Origin: Fictibacillus sp. b24
GTDB lineage: Bacteria > Bacillota > Bacilli > Bacillales > Fictibacillaceae
Length of the DNA stretch: 64,000 bases
Direction of reading: 5' to 3'
NCBI RefSeq assembly: GCF_030348825.1
Contig: NZ_JAUCES010000005.1
Span: 2,108,001 to 2,172,000 of the forward strand
Positions 1 through 10,731 of this stretch are shown here, one piece after another; positions within the stretch are counted from its first letter, which is position 1; the number at the start of each line of letters is the position of its first letter. The translations under genes were made by a program, and so were the position numbers. A model generated the notes under the pieces. The model was not told the origin of the DNA. It saw only the letters and a list, made by a program, of their open reading frames with translations, and made no database searches.

Positions 1-322
1 TTAAAATTTCTTTAACAGCAGCAACTGAAATGTCTGCCTCCACCGTTTTTTCTGTCACTTTTTCACCGTGAGCATCTTCTGTTTCAGTAGAAAAGCCTAG
101 GCTGACTTCACCGATATACTCCTTGCCATAGTCAGACATGTACTCGGCGATTTTTGTTGCTCTTCCGATACAAATAGGCAAAACACCTGTAACTTCAGGA
201 TCTAACGTACCGGTGTGACCTACTTTTTTTGTTGAAAATATTCTGCGGATTTTAGCCACACAATCATGAGAAGTCATTCCGGCAGGTTTTTTTAATGCTA
301 GTATTCCTTGTCTTGCAGTCAT
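1..322 (-). CDS. truB: tRNA pseudouridine(55) synthase TruB, N-terminal part (cut by window edge)
   Basis: About 107 N-terminal residues are present; the 3' part lies beyond position 1. TruB converts U55 of the tRNA T-loop to pseudouridine. The start reads MTARQGILALKKPAGMTSHD, followed by the family signature GHTGTLDPEVTGVLP; Asp41 in TLDP is the expected catalytic aspartate. The ATG at 322 is preceded by an AAGGAG box about 9 nt upstream. It is the last gene of the nusA-infB-rbfA cluster and is separated from rbfA by a hairpin at 367-399, which may reduce read-through. No defect is visible in the sequenced part. Confidence 0.95.
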   Translation of the reverse strand, partial: MTARQGILALKKPAGMTSHDCVAKIRRIFSTKKVGHTGTLDPEVTGVLPICIGRATKIAEYMSDYGKEYIGEVSLGFSTETEDAHGEKVTEKTVEADISVAAVKEIL

Positions 323-366
323 ATACAGCTTCTCCTTCAATCACTTTATATCGTTTCAAGCAAAAA

Positions 367-399
367 ATGGATAGACAATTATGATAATTGCCTATCCAT
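367..399 (-). terminator. Hairpin with U-tract between rbfA and truB
   Basis: A 16-bp stem with one mismatch around a single central base (367-382 with 384-399) is followed on the minus strand by TTTTTTG. It begins right after the rbfA stop and ends about 45 nt before the truB start. It looks like an intrinsic terminator or attenuator, or partial read-through point, inside the cluster. Confidence 0.6.
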
Positions 400-405
400 T
401 TGCTA

Positions 406-789
406 TTATGGTTTCGGATGATCTTCATTCTCTTCGCTGTCTTCGTCTTCTCGTTTAATATCAGACAAAAGACTTTCGATCTTGCTTCCATAATTTAAGG
501 ATTCATCAAATTTAAAAAAGATGTCTGGTGTTTTTCGCATGCGAATTCGTTTACCGATTTCAGTACGAATGAAACCTGTTGCTTTCGCAAGGCTTCTTAG
601 TGTTTGTTCCTTTTGGTCGGAATCACCAAACACAGAGACATATACTGTAGCCTGCTGCAAATCACCTGTTACATCAACCGCCGTAACGGTCACAAAACCT
701 ACGCGGGGGTCTTTGATTTTTCGGCCTATAATGTCACTAAGCTCTTTTTTCATCTGTTCCCCAATACGATTGGAACGGATTGTGCCCAT
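406..789 (-). CDS. rbfA: 30S ribosome-binding factor RbfA
   Basis: This 127-residue protein has the usual length of RbfA, a single KH-type domain protein that binds the immature 30S subunit near the 5' end of 16S rRNA and supports its late maturation and cold growth. The N-terminus ([20 protein letters not shown]) and the segment [19 protein letters not shown] are typical. The C-terminus ends in an acidic tail ([13 protein letters not shown]). It lies just downstream of ylxP with a 32-nt gap, in the conserved nusA-ylxR-ylxQ-infB-ylxP-rbfA-truB order. Confidence 0.95.
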   Translation of the reverse strand: MGTIRSNRIGEQMKKELSDIIGRKIKDPRVGFVTVTAVDVTGDLQQATVYVSVFGDSDQKEQTLRSLAKATGFIRTEIGKRIRMRKTPDIFFKFDESLNYGSKIESLLSDIKREDEDSEENEDHPKP

Positions 790-821
790 TTTTTACTACA
801 CCCCGTTTCTTGCCACTTGCC

Positions 822-1100
822 TTATAGCCACTCAATGTTAGAATCAGTAACTTCTAATTCAGCAATAGATGTAATAATCGCAAGTGCTCTTTGCAATTCT
901 TTTTCTGCTATTATTTTGTCCGAAGAAACGGTAACCATACTTATCTCTGCGCGCTGCCACAAATCTTGAAAATCCGTTTCAGAAACAGCTACATTTAAGC
1001 GTTGACGAACTCTATTTACCGCTTTTTGGACGACTGAACGCTTATCTTTTAACGACTGTGCTTCATATATGAAAAACTCAACCGTTAATAAGGCGATCAT
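822..1100 (-). CDS. ylxP: YlxP, DUF503 family protein
   Basis: A 92-residue DUF503 protein, recognised by [21 protein letters not shown] and the conserved position between infB and rbfA. It overlaps the 3' end of infB by 4 nt (start 1100, infB stop from 1097), which suggests translational coupling. The biochemical role of DUF503 is not firmly known; its place among ribosome-assembly genes suggests a function in 30S biogenesis, which is inference. There are no membrane segments and no signal peptide. Confidence 0.85.
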   Translation of the reverse strand: MIALLTVEFFIYEAQSLKDKRSVVQKAVNRVRQRLNVAVSETDFQDLWQRAEISMVTVSSDKIIAEKELQRALAIITSIAELEVTDSNIEWL

Positions 1101-3379
1101 TTAACTTTAATTTCTTCCATGATGTAAGCTTCGATGATATCGCCTTCTTTAATATCATTGAACTTTTCTAACGTAATCCCACATTCATATCCAGCTGAAA
1201 CTTCTTTAGCATCATCTTTAAAACGCTTCAATGCGTCGATCTTGCCTTCGTATGATACTACTCCATCACGGATTAAGCGAACTGTTGAGTCTCTTGTGAT
1301 CTTACCTTCTGTAACGTAACAGCCAGCGATCGTACCTACTTTTGATACTTTAAATGTTGTACGTACTTCTACTTGACCGATTACTTTTTCTTCGAATTCA
1401 GGATCAAGCATTCCTTTCATCGCTGATTCGATTTCTTCGATTACATTATAGATAATGCGGTGCAGACGAACATCAACTTTTTCAGCATCAGCAGTACGCT
1501 TCGCACCTGTATCTGGACGAACGTTAAAACCAATTACGATAGCATTTGAAGCAGATGCGAGCATGATGTCATACTCGTTGATTGCTCCAACACCAGAGTG
1601 AATAATCTTAACTTTAACGCCTTCAACATCAATCTTTTGAAGCGATCCAGCAAGTGCCTCAACAGATCCCTGTACATCACCTTTGATGATGACATTGATT
1701 TCTTTAATGTCGCCTTCTTTAATCTGGTTAAAGAGGTCATCAAGATTCAGTTTAGAAGATTCTTTACGTTGAGCATCTTGTTGCTTTTTAAAGCGTGATT
1801 CCCCAACTTGTCGTGCTTTTTTCTCATCAGCAAAGACCATGAACTGATCTCCAGCTTGTGGAACATCGTTTAATCCTGTGATTTCAACAGGTGTTGATGG
1901 TCCAACAGTTTTAACACGGCGTCCAAGATCGTTCACCATCGCACGTACACGTCCGAAAGTGTGTCCGACTACGATTGGATCACCTACGTTTAATGTACCA
2001 GACTGAACAAGAAGTGTTGCTACAGATCCACGGCCTTTATCAAGCTGTGCTTCGATAACAGTTCCTGCTGCAGTACGGTTTGGATTTGCTTTTAATTCTT
2101 CAACTTCTGACACAAGGTTGATCATCTCAAGCAGGTCATCGATTCCGTCGCCTTTAATTGCAGATACGTTTACAAAGATCGTATCTCCGCCCCAAGCTTC
2201 AGAAACAAGGCCATGTTCAGTAAGCTCCTGCATAACACGATCAGGATTAGCAGCTTCTTTATCCATTTTGTTAACAGCTACAATGATCGGCACTCCAGCA
2301 GCTTTAGCATGGTTGATCGCTTCGACTGTCTGAGGCATAACTCCATCATCAGCAGCTACAACAAGGATCGTAATATCCGTTACTTGGGCACCACGAGCAC
2401 GCATTGTTGTAAACGCAGCATGTCCAGGAGTATCAAGGAACGTAATTTGTTTTCCGTTGTTTGTGATCTGATAAGCACCGATATGCTGAGTAATTCCGCC
2501 AGCTTCACCAGCCGTTACCTTCGTGTTGCGGATCGCATCAAGAAGTGTTGTTTTACCATGGTCAACGTGTCCCATGATCGTAACAACCGGAGGACGTACT
2601 TGAAGATCTTTTTCATCGTCAACCACTTCGTAGTTTTCAAATTCTGTTTCATCAACGATGATTTCTTCTTCTACCTCAACATCATAGTCAGCTGCAATCA
2701 GTTCGATCGCTTCTTTATCAAGCTCTTGGTTGATTGTAGCCATGATACCAAGACCCATTAACTTCTTAATGATTTCAGAAGTATCTTTGTTTAATTTTTT
2801 TGCAAGTTCACCTACTTGAAGTGAATCTGTAAAAGTAATTTTGCTTGGCGTTTCAAGAACCTTTTTCTGTGGAGCTTGCTGCTGATGGTTCCCTCCGCCT
2901 CTATTTTGTTTGTTTCTGTTGTTTTGATTTTTGTTGTTGTTGTTTCTGTTATTGTTGTTTTGATTTCTGTTATTATTGCTGTTTCTGTTCTGATTGTTAT
3001 TATTCTTGTTTTGGCCGCCTTGGCTGCCTTGGCTGTTTGTATTTGTGGACTTTGGTCCTTTAGTTTGTGACGAGTTATTGTTCTCTTTTTTTATTTTCAT
3101 ATTACTCTCTTTTTGAACTTCCTTTTTATTAGATTTGGTGTCGTTACCAGAGTTGCTATTTTTCATATCTGTTTTAGGGAGTTGATTTTGATTGGATGAC
3201 TTTGCTTGATCTTTGTTTGTTTTAGGACGATATGCTTCGTCCAGTTTCTTAAGAGCTGCTTGATCAATCATAGACATATGATTTGCTACGTGGACATCCA
3301 TCGTTTTCAGCTTTTCAATAATGTCTTTACTTTGAACATTTTTCTGTTTCGCATATTCGTATACGCGGATTTTACTCAT
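1097..3379 (-). CDS. infB: Translation initiation factor IF-2
   Basis: 760-residue GTPase that delivers fMet-tRNA to the 30S subunit and promotes subunit joining. Residues 1-50 form the N-terminal IF2N domain, followed by a Lys-rich stretch and a strikingly Asn/Gln-rich linker (about 112-168). A second IF2N-like domain lies near 180-230, and the G domain has G1 GHVDHGKT at 270-277, then DTPGH and NKMD. Domains II, III and the fMet-tRNA-binding C-terminal domain follow. Met94 has a purine-rich AAAGAGAG upstream (codon at 3100-3098) and could start a shorter IF-2beta form. It ends 4 nt inside ylxP. Confidence 0.97.
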   Translation of the reverse strand: MSKIRVYEYAKQKNVQSKDIIEKLKTMDVHVANHMSMIDQAALKKLDEAYRPKTNKDQAKSSNQNQLPKTDMKNSNSGNDTKSNKKEVQKESNMKIKKENNNSSQTKGPKSTNTNSQGSQGGQNKNNNNQNRNSNNNRNQNNNNRNNNNKNQNNRNKQNRGGGNHQQQAPQKKVLETPSKITFTDSLQVGELAKKLNKDTSEIIKKLMGLGIMATINQELDKEAIELIAADYDVEVEEEIIVDETEFENYEVVDDEKDLQVRPPVVTIMGHVDHGKTTLLDAIRNTKVTAGEAGGITQHIGAYQITNNGKQITFLDTPGHAAFTTMRARGAQVTDITILVVAADDGVMPQTVEAINHAKAAGVPIIVAVNKMDKEAANPDRVMQELTEHGLVSEAWGGDTIFVNVSAIKGDGIDDLLEMINLVSEVEELKANPNRTAAGTVIEAQLDKGRGSVATLLVQSGTLNVGDPIVVGHTFGRVRAMVNDLGRRVKTVGPSTPVEITGLNDVPQAGDQFMVFADEKKARQVGESRFKKQQDAQRKESSKLNLDDLFNQIKEGDIKEINVIIKGDVQGSVEALAGSLQKIDVEGVKVKIIHSGVGAINEYDIMLASASNAIVIGFNVRPDTGAKRTADAEKVDVRLHRIIYNVIEEIESAMKGMLDPEFEEKVIGQVEVRTTFKVSKVGTIAGCYVTEGKITRDSTVRLIRDGVVSYEGKIDALKRFKDDAKEVSAGYECGITLEKFNDIKEGDIIEAYIMEEIKVK
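2882..3045 (-). repeat. Asn-rich low-complexity tract inside infB
   Basis: Residues about 112-166 of IF-2 are almost entirely Asn, Gln, Arg, Lys, Gly and Ser, encoded by irregular AAC/AAT/AGA/CAA repeats. It is a disordered linker between the N-terminal region and the conserved core. It produces spurious Cys/Val-rich ORFs on the opposite strand. Such tracts vary in length between strains. Confidence 0.85.
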
Positions 3380-3394
3380 ATGTTCACCCCCGAG

Positions 3395-3700
3395 TTAGTG
3401 ATCAAGAAGTTCCTTCAAACGCTTAGAAAATCCTTGATCATTTACAGCAACTACAACTCGTTGCTCTTTACCAATAGCCTTGCCCAAAATATTGCGATCT
3501 TCAATCCATACAAGATCAACTTTATAGAAGAGGCACTTATCAGTAACTTTTTTCTTTGTATTTTCAGAAGCATCTTTAGACAGCAAAACAAGTTTTGCGT
3601 TTTGCTTTTGTACGCTTTTAACAACTAGTTCTTCACCGGAAATGACTTTGCCGGCTCGAACTGCTATTCCAAGAAAGTTTTCCCAAGGAGATGGTTTCAA
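3395..3700 (-). CDS. ylxQ: YlxQ, L7Ae-family RNA-binding protein
   Basis: 101 residues, of the ribosomal protein L7Ae/L30e/S12e/Gadd45 family that binds kink-turn RNA. Seen: [20 protein letters not shown] and [18 protein letters not shown], the typical fold signature. Its start overlaps the ylxR stop by 4 nt and it sits 15 nt upstream of infB, the invariant Bacillus arrangement. Paralogues of the family (YbxF) bind K-turns in vitro; the cellular role of YlxQ is unsettled. Confidence 0.9.
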   Translation of the reverse strand: MKPSPWENFLGIAVRAGKVISGEELVVKSVQKQNAKLVLLSKDASENTKKKVTDKCLFYKVDLVWIEDRNILGKAIGKEQRVVVAVNDQGFSKRLKELLDH

Positions 3701-3963
3701 GATGTATGACTTCCTTTTTCTAGCTGTTCATATAAGTCAGCTGGAATTTTCGCTTTCAGATGTGACTCAAGAACCTTTTTCTTTTTTGCTTGTTCGATGC
3801 AAGCAGCTTCATGACAAAGGTAGGCTCCTCTTCCGGATTTCTTCCCTGACGTATCGACAGAGACTTCTCCTTCAGGCGAGCGGACAATACGTGTTAATTC
3901 TTTTTTAGCCTTCATTTCTTGACAGGCTACGCATTTTCTCATAGGAATTTTGCGTGTTTTCAT
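3697..3963 (-). CDS. ylxR: YlxR, nusA-associated RNA-binding family protein
   Basis: 88 residues from the ATG at 3963, read as [20 protein letters not shown]. The open frame reaches GTG 3972, but that codon overlaps the AGGTGGAG ribosome binding site, so ATG 3963 is preferred. The family (DUF448) has a conserved N-terminal RKC-x2-C and a GRGAYLC segment; here both Cys pairs are present (CVAC and CHEAAC), suggesting metal binding or a redox role. YlxR has been reported as a nucleoid or RNA-binding regulator in B. subtilis, from memory. It is followed directly by ylxQ with a 4-nt overlap. Confidence 0.88.
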   Translation of the reverse strand: MKTRKIPMRKCVACQEMKAKKELTRIVRSPEGEVSVDTSGKKSGRGAYLCHEAACIEQAKKKKVLESHLKAKIPADLYEQLEKGSHTS

Positions 3964-3983
3964 TGTCTCCACCTCGTCTTCTC

Positions 3984-5087
3984 TTACTCTTCATCCTCAT
4001 CAGTATCGTCGAAGAAATCATTTCGAGCGTTTGCAGGATCATATACGCCTGATTCTACTGCTTCTGTTTCACTTTTAATATCAATCTTCCAACCTGTTAA
4101 CTTGGCTGCGAGTCGAGCATTCTGACCTCTTTTACCAATTGCTAGGGAAAGTTGATAGTCTGGCACGATTACCGTAGTCATTTTTTCCTCTTCGTTTACT
4201 TGAACTTCTAATACTTTTGCAGGACTTAGTGAATTTGCCACATAAACAACAGGATCTTCACTCCAACGAACGATATCGATCTTTTCGCCGTTCAGTTCAT
4301 TTACGATTGTTTGGACACGCGCACCTTTTTGCCCGACACAAGAACCTACTGGATCCACTTCTGGATCTGCAGCATGTACGGCAATCTTAGAACGGTCTCC
4401 AGCTTCACGTGCGATCGATTTGATCTCAACAGTACCATCATAGATTTCAGGCACTTCAAGTTCGAACAAACGTTTTAATAAACCAGGGTGAGTTCTTGAA
4501 ACCAAAATTTGAGGACCTTTAGTAGTCTTTTCAACTTTTGTGATATACACCTTGATGCGATCGTTCGTTGTATGCGATTCACCAGGCATCTGTTCAGCAG
4601 CTGGCAATAATGCCTCTACTCTGCCAAGGCTTACATACATATAGCGGTGGTCTTGTCTTTGAACAATTCCTGTAATAATGTCTTCTTCGCGGTCAATAAA
4701 TTCTGAGAAGATAATTCCGCGTTCTGCTTCACGTACACGCTGTGTAACAACTTGTTTAGCTGTTTGCGCAGCGATACGGCCAAAGTCTTTTGGTGTAACT
4801 TCTTCTTCTACTATATCGTCAAGTTCATACCCAGGGTTAATCGCTTGTGCTTCAGCGACAGAGATTTCCTGACGGTCGTCCTCAACCTCTTCAACCACAT
4901 TTTTTCTAGAAAATACACGGATACTTCCAGTGTCTCTGTTAAAATCAACACGAACATTTTGCGCTTGATGAAAATTACGCTTATAAGCAGAAATAAGGGC
5001 TGCTTCAATCGCTTCAATAATAACATCTTTGCTTATCCCTTTTTCTTTTTCTAACAATGTAAGTGCATCCAAAAGCTCGGTACTCAT
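3984..5087 (-). CDS. nusA: Transcription termination/antitermination protein NusA
   Basis: 367 residues from the ATG at 5087 ([20 protein letters not shown]). The frame extends 15 codons further upstream, but GAGGGGAG lies just ahead of this ATG and the family starts here. NusA binds RNA polymerase and nascent RNA, stabilising pauses and hairpin termination. Order: N-terminal polymerase-binding domain (1-125), S1 domain (about 135-200, [19 protein letters not shown]), two KH domains (about 230-345, [12 protein letters not shown] and [21 protein letters not shown] split by linker) and a short acidic tail. It follows rimP by 19 nt. The length is normal for Firmicutes, which lack the gammaproteobacterial C-terminal repeats. 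Confidence 0.96.
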   Translation of the reverse strand: MSTELLDALTLLEKEKGISKDVIIEAIEAALISAYKRNFHQAQNVRVDFNRDTGSIRVFSRKNVVEEVEDDRQEISVAEAQAINPGYELDDIVEEEVTPKDFGRIAAQTAKQVVTQRVREAERGIIFSEFIDREEDIITGIVQRQDHRYMYVSLGRVEALLPAAEQMPGESHTTNDRIKVYITKVEKTTKGPQILVSRTHPGLLKRLFELEVPEIYDGTVEIKSIAREAGDRSKIAVHAADPEVDPVGSCVGQKGARVQTIVNELNGEKIDIVRWSEDPVVYVANSLSPAKVLEVQVNEEEKMTTVIVPDYQLSLAIGKRGQNARLAAKLTGWKIDIKSETEAVESGVYDPANARNDFFDDTDEDEE

Positions 5088-5106
5088 TTTTCTTCTCCCC
5101 TCTTCA

Positions 5107-5577
5107 TTAAAAAACAACCGCAAGACGGGCATTCGCCACTTTTGTATACGGCAACTCTACCTTTTTCACTTGCGTTTTTACTCTAATCTCCATGAACAGC
5201 GTTTCACCGTCAAAGTCTTTTAAAAGTCCTTCATATACCTTTTCACCGTTAATGGGCTCATAAAGTTTAATGTTTACATTTTTGCCGATAGCATTTTTAA
5301 CATCTTCAGGTTTCTTTAGCGGTCTCTCAACACCTGGAGAAGATACTTCTAAAAAGTAGGGCTGTTCGATCGGATCAAGTTCATCTAATTTTTCACTTAA
5401 TTGCTCACTAACTGTCCCGCATTCTTCAATATCTACGCCACTCGTGGAGTCGATATAAACACGCAGAAACCAGTTTTTACCCTCTTTAACAAATTCAACG
5501 TCAACAAGTTCAAGTCCTAGTTTTTCAACGATTGGGGTTACAAGCTCAGATGTGAGCTCTGTAATCTTCTGACTCAT
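5107..5577 (-). CDS. rimP: Ribosome maturation factor RimP
   Basis: 156 residues, the usual size of RimP (YlxS), which assists early assembly of the 30S subunit around S12. The N-terminal alpha/beta domain contains [20 protein letters not shown] and [18 protein letters not shown]; the block [19 protein letters not shown] is the family signature. The C-terminal SH3-like domain follows (about 90-156). It heads the rimP-nusA-ylxR-ylxQ-infB cluster, and a strong hairpin separates it from the upstream polC. Confidence 0.95.
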   Translation of the reverse strand: MSQKITELTSELVTPIVEKLGLELVDVEFVKEGKNWFLRVYIDSTSGVDIEECGTVSEQLSEKLDELDPIEQPYFLEVSSPGVERPLKKPEDVKNAIGKNVNIKLYEPINGEKVYEGLLKDFDGETLFMEIRVKTQVKKVELPYTKVANARLAVVF

Positions 5578-5614
5578 TGCTGCCCTCCTTCTAACTGAAT
5601 GACCTTAAAACGTA

Positions 5615-5644
5615 ACGAAAGAGTGGGGAGCCCCACTCTTTCGT
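5615..5644 (-). terminator. Hairpin between polC and rimP
   Basis: A near-perfect inverted repeat of 14 bp per arm (ACGAAAGAGTGGGG against its complement) with a 2-nt centre. It lies about 90 nt after the polC stop and 38 nt before rimP. The downstream U-run is weak (TTACGTTTT), so termination may be partial. Confidence 0.55.
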
Positions 5645-5733
5645 CGACAGTTATTCATTCAACAGTATTTCCAAAAATACTATACCATAACCAGTAAAAT
5701 ACTGCAACTTTCAGAATGCTTCAAAAGCCCGTA

Positions 5734-8700
5734 TTAGAACAGTGAAAGCTGGTTTGCATCAGGCAATCCTTCCAGACAACCTTGGTCATCTAAATACTCA
5801 ATAATCGTCTTTGATAGCTTAGCTCGCTGCTGAAGATCTTCTTTTGAAAGAAATTCTCCTTGCTCTCTTGCTTTCACAATGTTAAGTGCTGCATTCGTCC
5901 CAAGTCCCGCTATCGAATTAAAAGGCGGAATAAGCGTATCGCCCTCAACTAAAAAGTCTGTTGCACTTGAACGGTACAAATCGATTTTTTGGAAGGAGAG
6001 TCCTCTTTCACACATCTCTAACGCCAGCTCAAGCACAGTTTGAAGATTCTTTTCTTTTGTAGAAGCATCTAGGCCTTTAGCCGAGATGTCCTCAATCTTT
6101 GTACGAAGTGCCTTTGAGCCTCGAATCATGGATTCTACATCAAAATCATCAGCTCTTACAGTGAAGTAAGCAGCATAGAACCAGATCGGATAATGCACTT
6201 TAAAATAAGCAATACGAACGGCCATTAAAACGTATGCAGCCGCATGGGCTTTCGGGAACATGTATTTAATCTTTAAACATGACCCAATATACCAGTCAGG
6301 AACATCATTTTGTTTCATCTCATCGATCCATTCATCAGGAAGACCTTTACCTTTACGTACACTTTCCATGATTTTAAAGGCTAGTGAAGGATCAAGGCCT
6401 TTGTAGATGAGGTAGACCATAATATCATCACGGCACCCGATAACATCTTTTAGTACACACGTTCCGTTTGCGATCAGTTCGTTGGCGTTGTTCAGCCAAA
6501 CGTCTGTACCGTGTGATAATCCTGAGATCTGAACAAGCTCAGAAAATGTGCTTGGCTTTGTTTCTTCAAGCATCTGCCTTACAAACTTTGTTCCAAACTC
6601 TGGTATTCCAAGTGTACCTGTCTTACACATGATCTGTTCATCCGTAACACCTAACACTTCTGGTCCCGAGAAGATTTTCATTACTTCAGGGTCAGAAGCT
6701 GGAATGGTCTTCGGATCGATTCCGCTTAAATCTTGCAGCATACGGATAACGGTTGGATCATCGTGGCCTAATATATCAAGTTTTAACAGGTTATCGTGAA
6801 TAGAATGGAAATCAAAGTGAGTTGTTTTCCACTCTGATGAGCTATCATCAGCTGGAAACTGAACAGGACAAAAATCATAAATATCCATATAATCAGGAAC
6901 TACAATTATTCCGCCCGGATGCTGTCCGGTTGTTCTTTTTACCCCTGTACAGCCTGATACGAGACGGTCTACTTCTGCAGAACGAATGGTTAAGTTATGG
7001 TCACCCGCGTAACCTTTAACATAACCATAGGCAGTCTTTTCAGCAACAGTACCAATCGTACCCGCTCGATACACATATTCTTCACCAAACAGTTCTTTCG
7101 TGTAGTTATGTGCTCTTGGCTGATATTCGCCAGAGAAGTTCAAGTCAATATCGGGTACTTTGTCTCCTTTAAATCCTAAGAACGTTTCAAACGGAATATC
7201 TTGTCCATCTTTTATATATAGAACATTACATTCAGGACACTCTTTATCAGGCAGATCATAACCAGATCCGACGGTACCATCATTAAAGAAGTGTGACTCT
7301 TTGCAGTTCGGACAAACATAATGCGGAGGCAGCGGATTAACTTCTGTAATCTCAGTCATGGTCGCAACAAATGACGAACCTACTGATCCACGTGACCCTA
7401 CAAGATATCCATCGATCAACGATTTTTTAACGAGCTTATGAGATATCAAGTAAATAACTGCAAAACCGTGTCCAATTATACTCTTTAGTTCTTTTTCCAG
7501 TCTTTTCTCAACGATTTCAGGAAGGTTTTCACCATATATACTTCTTGCACGGTCGTAACTCATCGATCGAACTTCATCATCCGCACCTTCGATTTTCGGT
7601 GTATAAAGATCGTCAGGTATCGGCTTGATCTCTTCAATACTGTCTGCAATATATCTAGTGTTTTCACAGACTACCTTTTCCGCTTTTTCTTCACCTAAGA
7701 AGGAGAACAAATCAATCATCTCATCCGTTGTCCGGAAATGAACTTCAGGAAGCGTTTGTCTGTTCAGCGGATTAGCTCCGCCTTGTGAAGAAATTAAAAT
7801 CTTTCTGTAGATCGCATCTTCAGGATTTAAATAATGCACGTTTCCTGTTGCTACAACCGGTTTATTTAATTTCTCGCCTAACTGAACGATGTTGGAAAGA
7901 ATATCTCTTAAGTTCATCTCATCAGCAACAAGTTCTCTTTCAATAAGGTGATAATAGTTACTAGGCGGCTGAATTTCTAGATAATCATAAAACTCTGCAA
8001 TCTTTTCTACTTCTTCTATCGGCTTTTGCATCATGCCTTCAAAAACTTCACCTTTGTCACATGCAGATCCGACTAAAATACCTTCTCGCAATTTACTGAG
8101 TCGTGAACGCGGAATACGCGGTGTTCTAAAAAAGTACGAAAGATGTGATTCTGAAACGAGTCTATATAGATTCTTCAGACCTTCTTGAGTTGCAGCCAGC
8201 AGCGTGCAGTGAAATGGCCGTGAGCGCTGGAATCCGCCTTGACCCATGTTATCGTTCAAGCGGTCATGATAGAAGATTTCTTTTTCAAACGTCTCTTTTA
8301 ACAGCTTCCATAAAAGGTACCCTGTCGCTTCTGCATCATAAATCGCACGGTGATGCTGTGTAAGTTCAATGTCAAACCTTTTACAGAGCGTATTCAGTCT
8401 ATGATTCTTTAACTGAGGCAGTAAGAATCTGGCAAGTTCGAGTGTATCGATCACGGGATTCTTCGCTTCACCTAAGCCTATTTTTCGCAAGCCTTCGTTT
8501 AAGAACCCCATGTCAAAGCTTGCGTTATGAGCAACAAGAATATCATCACCCATAAATGCGTGGAAATCTCGAAGTACTTCTTCAATTTCAGGCGCGTTCT
8601 CAACCATATCATCTGTGATTCCTGTTAGATTGATTGTCGTCTCTGATAAAGATTCATGAGGATTCGCAAATCTTTCAAATCGATCAATAATTTCTCCGCC

Positions 8701-10035
8701 TCTTACCTTCACCGCTGCCAGTTCAATAATTTTATTATAAACCGCTGATAATCCCGTAGTCTCAACGTCAAAAACAATGTATGTCTCTTCTGAAAGTTTT
8801 CTAGGCGCTTCATTGTATGCAATAGGAACACCATCATCTACCAGATTGGCTTCAAGTCCATAGAGAATTTTAATTCCGTTTTTCTTGCCCGCACTATAAG
8901 CTTCAGGAAAGGATTGCACACCAGCATGATCTGTAATAGCAACAGCAGGATGTCCCCATTTTTTGGCTTGTCCCACAAGCGAGGAAACAGAAGATACCGC
9001 GTCCATCTGACTCATCGGTGTGTGAAGATGGAGTTCTACACGTTTTTTATCTTCCTCAGCTAAGTCTTTTCTGTACTCAGGCTTGATCTCATTAATATCG
9101 TTTGCAATCATAACGAGGTCTCTGACAAAGGTATCATTTTGAATACCGCCTCGTACCTTCAACCACATGCCCTTTTGTATTCCTTGGAGAATTGGGATAT
9201 CTTCTTTATCACGAGAAAATATCTTAATTAATAGTGAATCTGTGTAATCCGTAATTTTAAATGTCAGTAAAGTACGGCCGCTTCGAAGTTCTCTTGTTTC
9301 AGCATGAAACACGTAACCTTGTATCGTAATACGTCTTTCTTCATCTTGAATTGTTTGGATCGGTACCGGTTCATCCTTAATTGAGTAACCAATCATTATA
9401 TCTGTTCTTGTAGCAGGACCATCTGCTTTATTAGCTGACTTTTCTTTTTCAACGAGCGCTTCCATCACTTTATTCTGATCTTCTTGTTTCCGCTGTTCTA
9501 AAAATTTCTGATAATCTTCTTCAGAATGTTTTATTTCCGTCTTCACCATTACTGAATGAAAACCGAACTGACTGTACAACTCTTTAATAACTGGAGATAG
9601 TTTTCTCTGTACTAAAGTTTCTTCTGCATCGTTTCGAACCGTTAAGCACAAAAAATTCCCATCCGCTATCGGGTCTTGAATAGAAAGCATACTAGACAGA
9701 CTTGGACCTGTGGTCTCAACTAACTTTTCTTTACATAACGGCCAATAGCCAAGAAGTTCTTCTGACTGATAGCTCTCTTTCGTTTGCAGTGAAAAAGTCA
9801 CTTTTGCAATATGTTGAAAGGTTTGATGAAGACTAGAACTAAACCACGCATAACCTTCTGCTGTTAGCGGACGATTGATTGCGATGGAAAAGTGCCAGCT
9901 TCGATTCGTTTTATCTATAGTGAGTTTTTCGATTGTCCCTTCCGAAAAACCGGTTTTCATCTCATCAGGAATTCCTAATTGTTCTAAAAGAAGCGACAGC
10001 CTTTCTTGTCTGATCTGCTGATCATTTCCGCTCAT
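5734..10035 (-). CDS. polC: DNA polymerase III alpha subunit, Gram-positive PolC type
   Basis: 1433-residue replicative polymerase with built-in proofreading, the leading-strand enzyme of Firmicutes. Order: N-terminal domain (1-220), OB fold (about 230-320), PHP domain beginning at HLHTP 336-340, the 3'-5' exonuclease inserted in the PHP domain (DVETTG from 423, HNASFD 503-508, [12 protein letters not shown] 561-572), second PHP part (about 590-800), then the polymerase. The palm has the catalytic pair in PDIDLNF (D962, D964) and a zinc-binding set C908, C911, C933, C936. HhH and C-terminal segments end in LSLF, consistent with a beta-clamp contact. All key residues are present. The ATG follows AAAGGAGG. 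Confidence 0.98.
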   Translation of the reverse strand: MSGNDQQIRQERLSLLLEQLGIPDEMKTGFSEGTIEKLTIDKTNRSWHFSIAINRPLTAEGYAWFSSSLHQTFQHIAKVTFSLQTKESYQSEELLGYWPLCKEKLVETTGPSLSSMLSIQDPIADGNFLCLTVRNDAEETLVQRKLSPVIKELYSQFGFHSVMVKTEIKHSEEDYQKFLEQRKQEDQNKVMEALVEKEKSANKADGPATRTDIMIGYSIKDEPVPIQTIQDEERRITIQGYVFHAETRELRSGRTLLTFKITDYTDSLLIKIFSRDKEDIPILQGIQKGMWLKVRGGIQNDTFVRDLVMIANDINEIKPEYRKDLAEEDKKRVELHLHTPMSQMDAVSSVSSLVGQAKKWGHPAVAITDHAGVQSFPEAYSAGKKNGIKILYGLEANLVDDGVPIAYNEAPRKLSEETYIVFDVETTGLSAVYNKIIELAAVKVRGGEIIDRFERFANPHESLSETTINLTGITDDMVENAPEIEEVLRDFHAFMGDDILVAHNASFDMGFLNEGLRKIGLGEAKNPVIDTLELARFLLPQLKNHRLNTLCKRFDIELTQHHRAIYDAEATGYLLWKLLKETFEKEIFYHDRLNDNMGQGGFQRSRPFHCTLLAATQEGLKNLYRLVSESHLSYFFRTPRIPRSRLSKLREGILVGSACDKGEVFEGMMQKPIEEVEKIAEFYDYLEIQPPSNYYHLIERELVADEMNLRDILSNIVQLGEKLNKPVVATGNVHYLNPEDAIYRKILISSQGGANPLNRQTLPEVHFRTTDEMIDLFSFLGEEKAEKVVCENTRYIADSIEEIKPIPDDLYTPKIEGADDEVRSMSYDRARSIYGENLPEIVEKRLEKELKSIIGHGFAVIYLISHKLVKKSLIDGYLVGSRGSVGSSFVATMTEITEVNPLPPHYVCPNCKESHFFNDGTVGSGYDLPDKECPECNVLYIKDGQDIPFETFLGFKGDKVPDIDLNFSGEYQPRAHNYTKELFGEEYVYRAGTIGTVAEKTAYGYVKGYAGDHNLTIRSAEVDRLVSGCTGVKRTTGQHPGGIIVVPDYMDIYDFCPVQFPADDSSSEWKTTHFDFHSIHDNLLKLDILGHDDPTVIRMLQDLSGIDPKTIPASDPEVMKIFSGPEVLGVTDEQIMCKTGTLGIPEFGTKFVRQMLEETKPSTFSELVQISGLSHGTDVWLNNANELIANGTCVLKDVIGCRDDIMVYLIYKGLDPSLAFKIMESVRKGKGLPDEWIDEMKQNDVPDWYIGSCLKIKYMFPKAHAAAYVLMAVRIAYFKVHYPIWFYAAYFTVRADDFDVESMIRGSKALRTKIEDISAKGLDASTKEKNLQTVLELALEMCERGLSFQKIDLYRSSATDFLVEGDTLIPPFNSIAGLGTNAALNIVKAREQGEFLSKEDLQQRAKLSKTIIEYLDDQGCLEGLPDANQLSLF

Positions 10036-10113
10036 AAGAACCTCCTTTTAAAGGGGTTTATTAAGATTTTGATAGCTCAACTAACGTACGTTTCCATACG
10101 TTTGTACCCTTTT

Positions 10114-10119
10114 ATTATA
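10114..10119 (-). promoter_or_regulatory. Possible -10 element for polC
   Basis: A perfect TATAAT on the minus strand lies about 80 nt upstream of the polC start, but no good -35 is present at 16-18 nt. A 10-bp palindrome AACGTACGTT lies between it and the gene (10083-10092). Weak evidence. Confidence 0.3.
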
Positions 10120-10193
10120 CTATACGAATGATTGATATTACCGCGTTTTCATCACATTGATTTTTCCAGATTATCGTAAAAGTACAAAGAGAA

Positions 10194-10219
10194 AGGCACC
10201 TCTTGTACGAGAGGTGCCT
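10194..10219 (-). terminator. Intrinsic terminator in the proS-polC gap
   Basis: A 10-bp perfect stem (AGGCACCTCT, 10194-10203 with 10210-10219) is followed on the minus strand by TTCTCTTTG. It lies beyond both palindromic repeats downstream of proS and most likely ends transcription from proS before the polC promoter region. Confidence 0.75.
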
Positions 10220-10232
10220 CCTCTTTCCATTT

Positions 10233-10444
10233 GGCTGTTTTCGCAAACGATGTTGCTTTTGGGAGTAAATGATTTCCGTTCCAGGCTGCTCGCTTTCCGC
10301 GGGGCAGGCGGTGAGCCACATTTAGACGTTTCACTCTTAAGTGTCTCACCTGCCCGCCTGTCCCGCAGGAGTCTCGCACCTTGCACTACAATCATTAATC
10401 ATAGAAGACAACATTCGAAAACAACAATCCTTTAGAAAATATCG
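10233..10444 (+). repeat. Palindromic intergenic element, copy A
   Basis: About 212 bp, forward orientation. The left end GGCTGTTTTCGCAAAC-GA-TGTTGCTTTT pairs loosely with the right end AACAACAATCCTTTAGAAAA. Inside, the arm with GCTTTCCGCGGGGCAGGCGG pairs with the arm containing GCCTGTCCCGCAGGAGTC. The loop is of type 1 (ACGTTTCACTCTTAAGTG). It sits between proS and polC next to copy B in opposite orientation. ORFs of 60-90 codons that run through it are by-products of the palindrome. Confidence 0.85.
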
Positions 10445-10461
10445 TTTTATTATTTTCGTAA

Positions 10462-10730
10462 TTGGTAGAAATTTAGAATTAAATGGTTTAAATGCTTCTT
10501 TGCAAGTTGATTGGAGTGTAAGATGCGAGACTCCTCGAAAATTGCACTTCAAATTTTCTTCGTGCGATGTCTCGCTGCCGAAGACTTCCTTGTCCTACGG
10601 GACGAGCGGTCAGGTGGAGACTCCTAATGGCGCAAAGCCGCAGGAGGCTCACCGTACGCCCCGTGGAAAGCGAGCATCTGAAACGGAAATTACCCACTTA
10701 CAAGTACAACAAAGATTTTCGAAAAATGCT
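10462..10730 (-). repeat. Palindromic intergenic element, copy B, with a 58-bp insertion
   Basis: Reverse orientation relative to copy A, with a type 2 loop (GGCGCAAAGCCGC-like). The outer left end is eroded; the right end, TTTTCGAAAAATGCT, stops directly against the proS stop codon (10732). The arm normally reading GACTCCTGCGGGAC is interrupted at 10536-10593 by a sequence flanked by CCT on both sides. Boundaries on the left are approximate. Confidence 0.8.
10536..10593. repeat. Small palindromic insertion within repeat copy B
   Basis: 58 bp bounded by CCT at 10533-10535 and 10594-10596. Removing it and one CCT restores the usual ACTCCTACGGGAC arm of the host repeat. The insert contains two short stems, GAAAATT/AATTTTC and CTTCG/CGAAG. 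The 3-bp duplication suggests insertion rather than divergence. Confidence 0.6.
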
Positions 10731-10731
10731 A

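Noticed and set aside
2882-3045. Possible tandem repeat or CRISPR-like array
   Set aside because: Irregular codon repeats of the IF-2 Asn-rich linker; no constant repeat unit or spacers.
2213-3070. Plus-strand ORFs (up to 182 codons) opposite infB
   Set aside because: Shadows of infB; the Cys/Val-rich part is the antisense of the Asn-rich linker.
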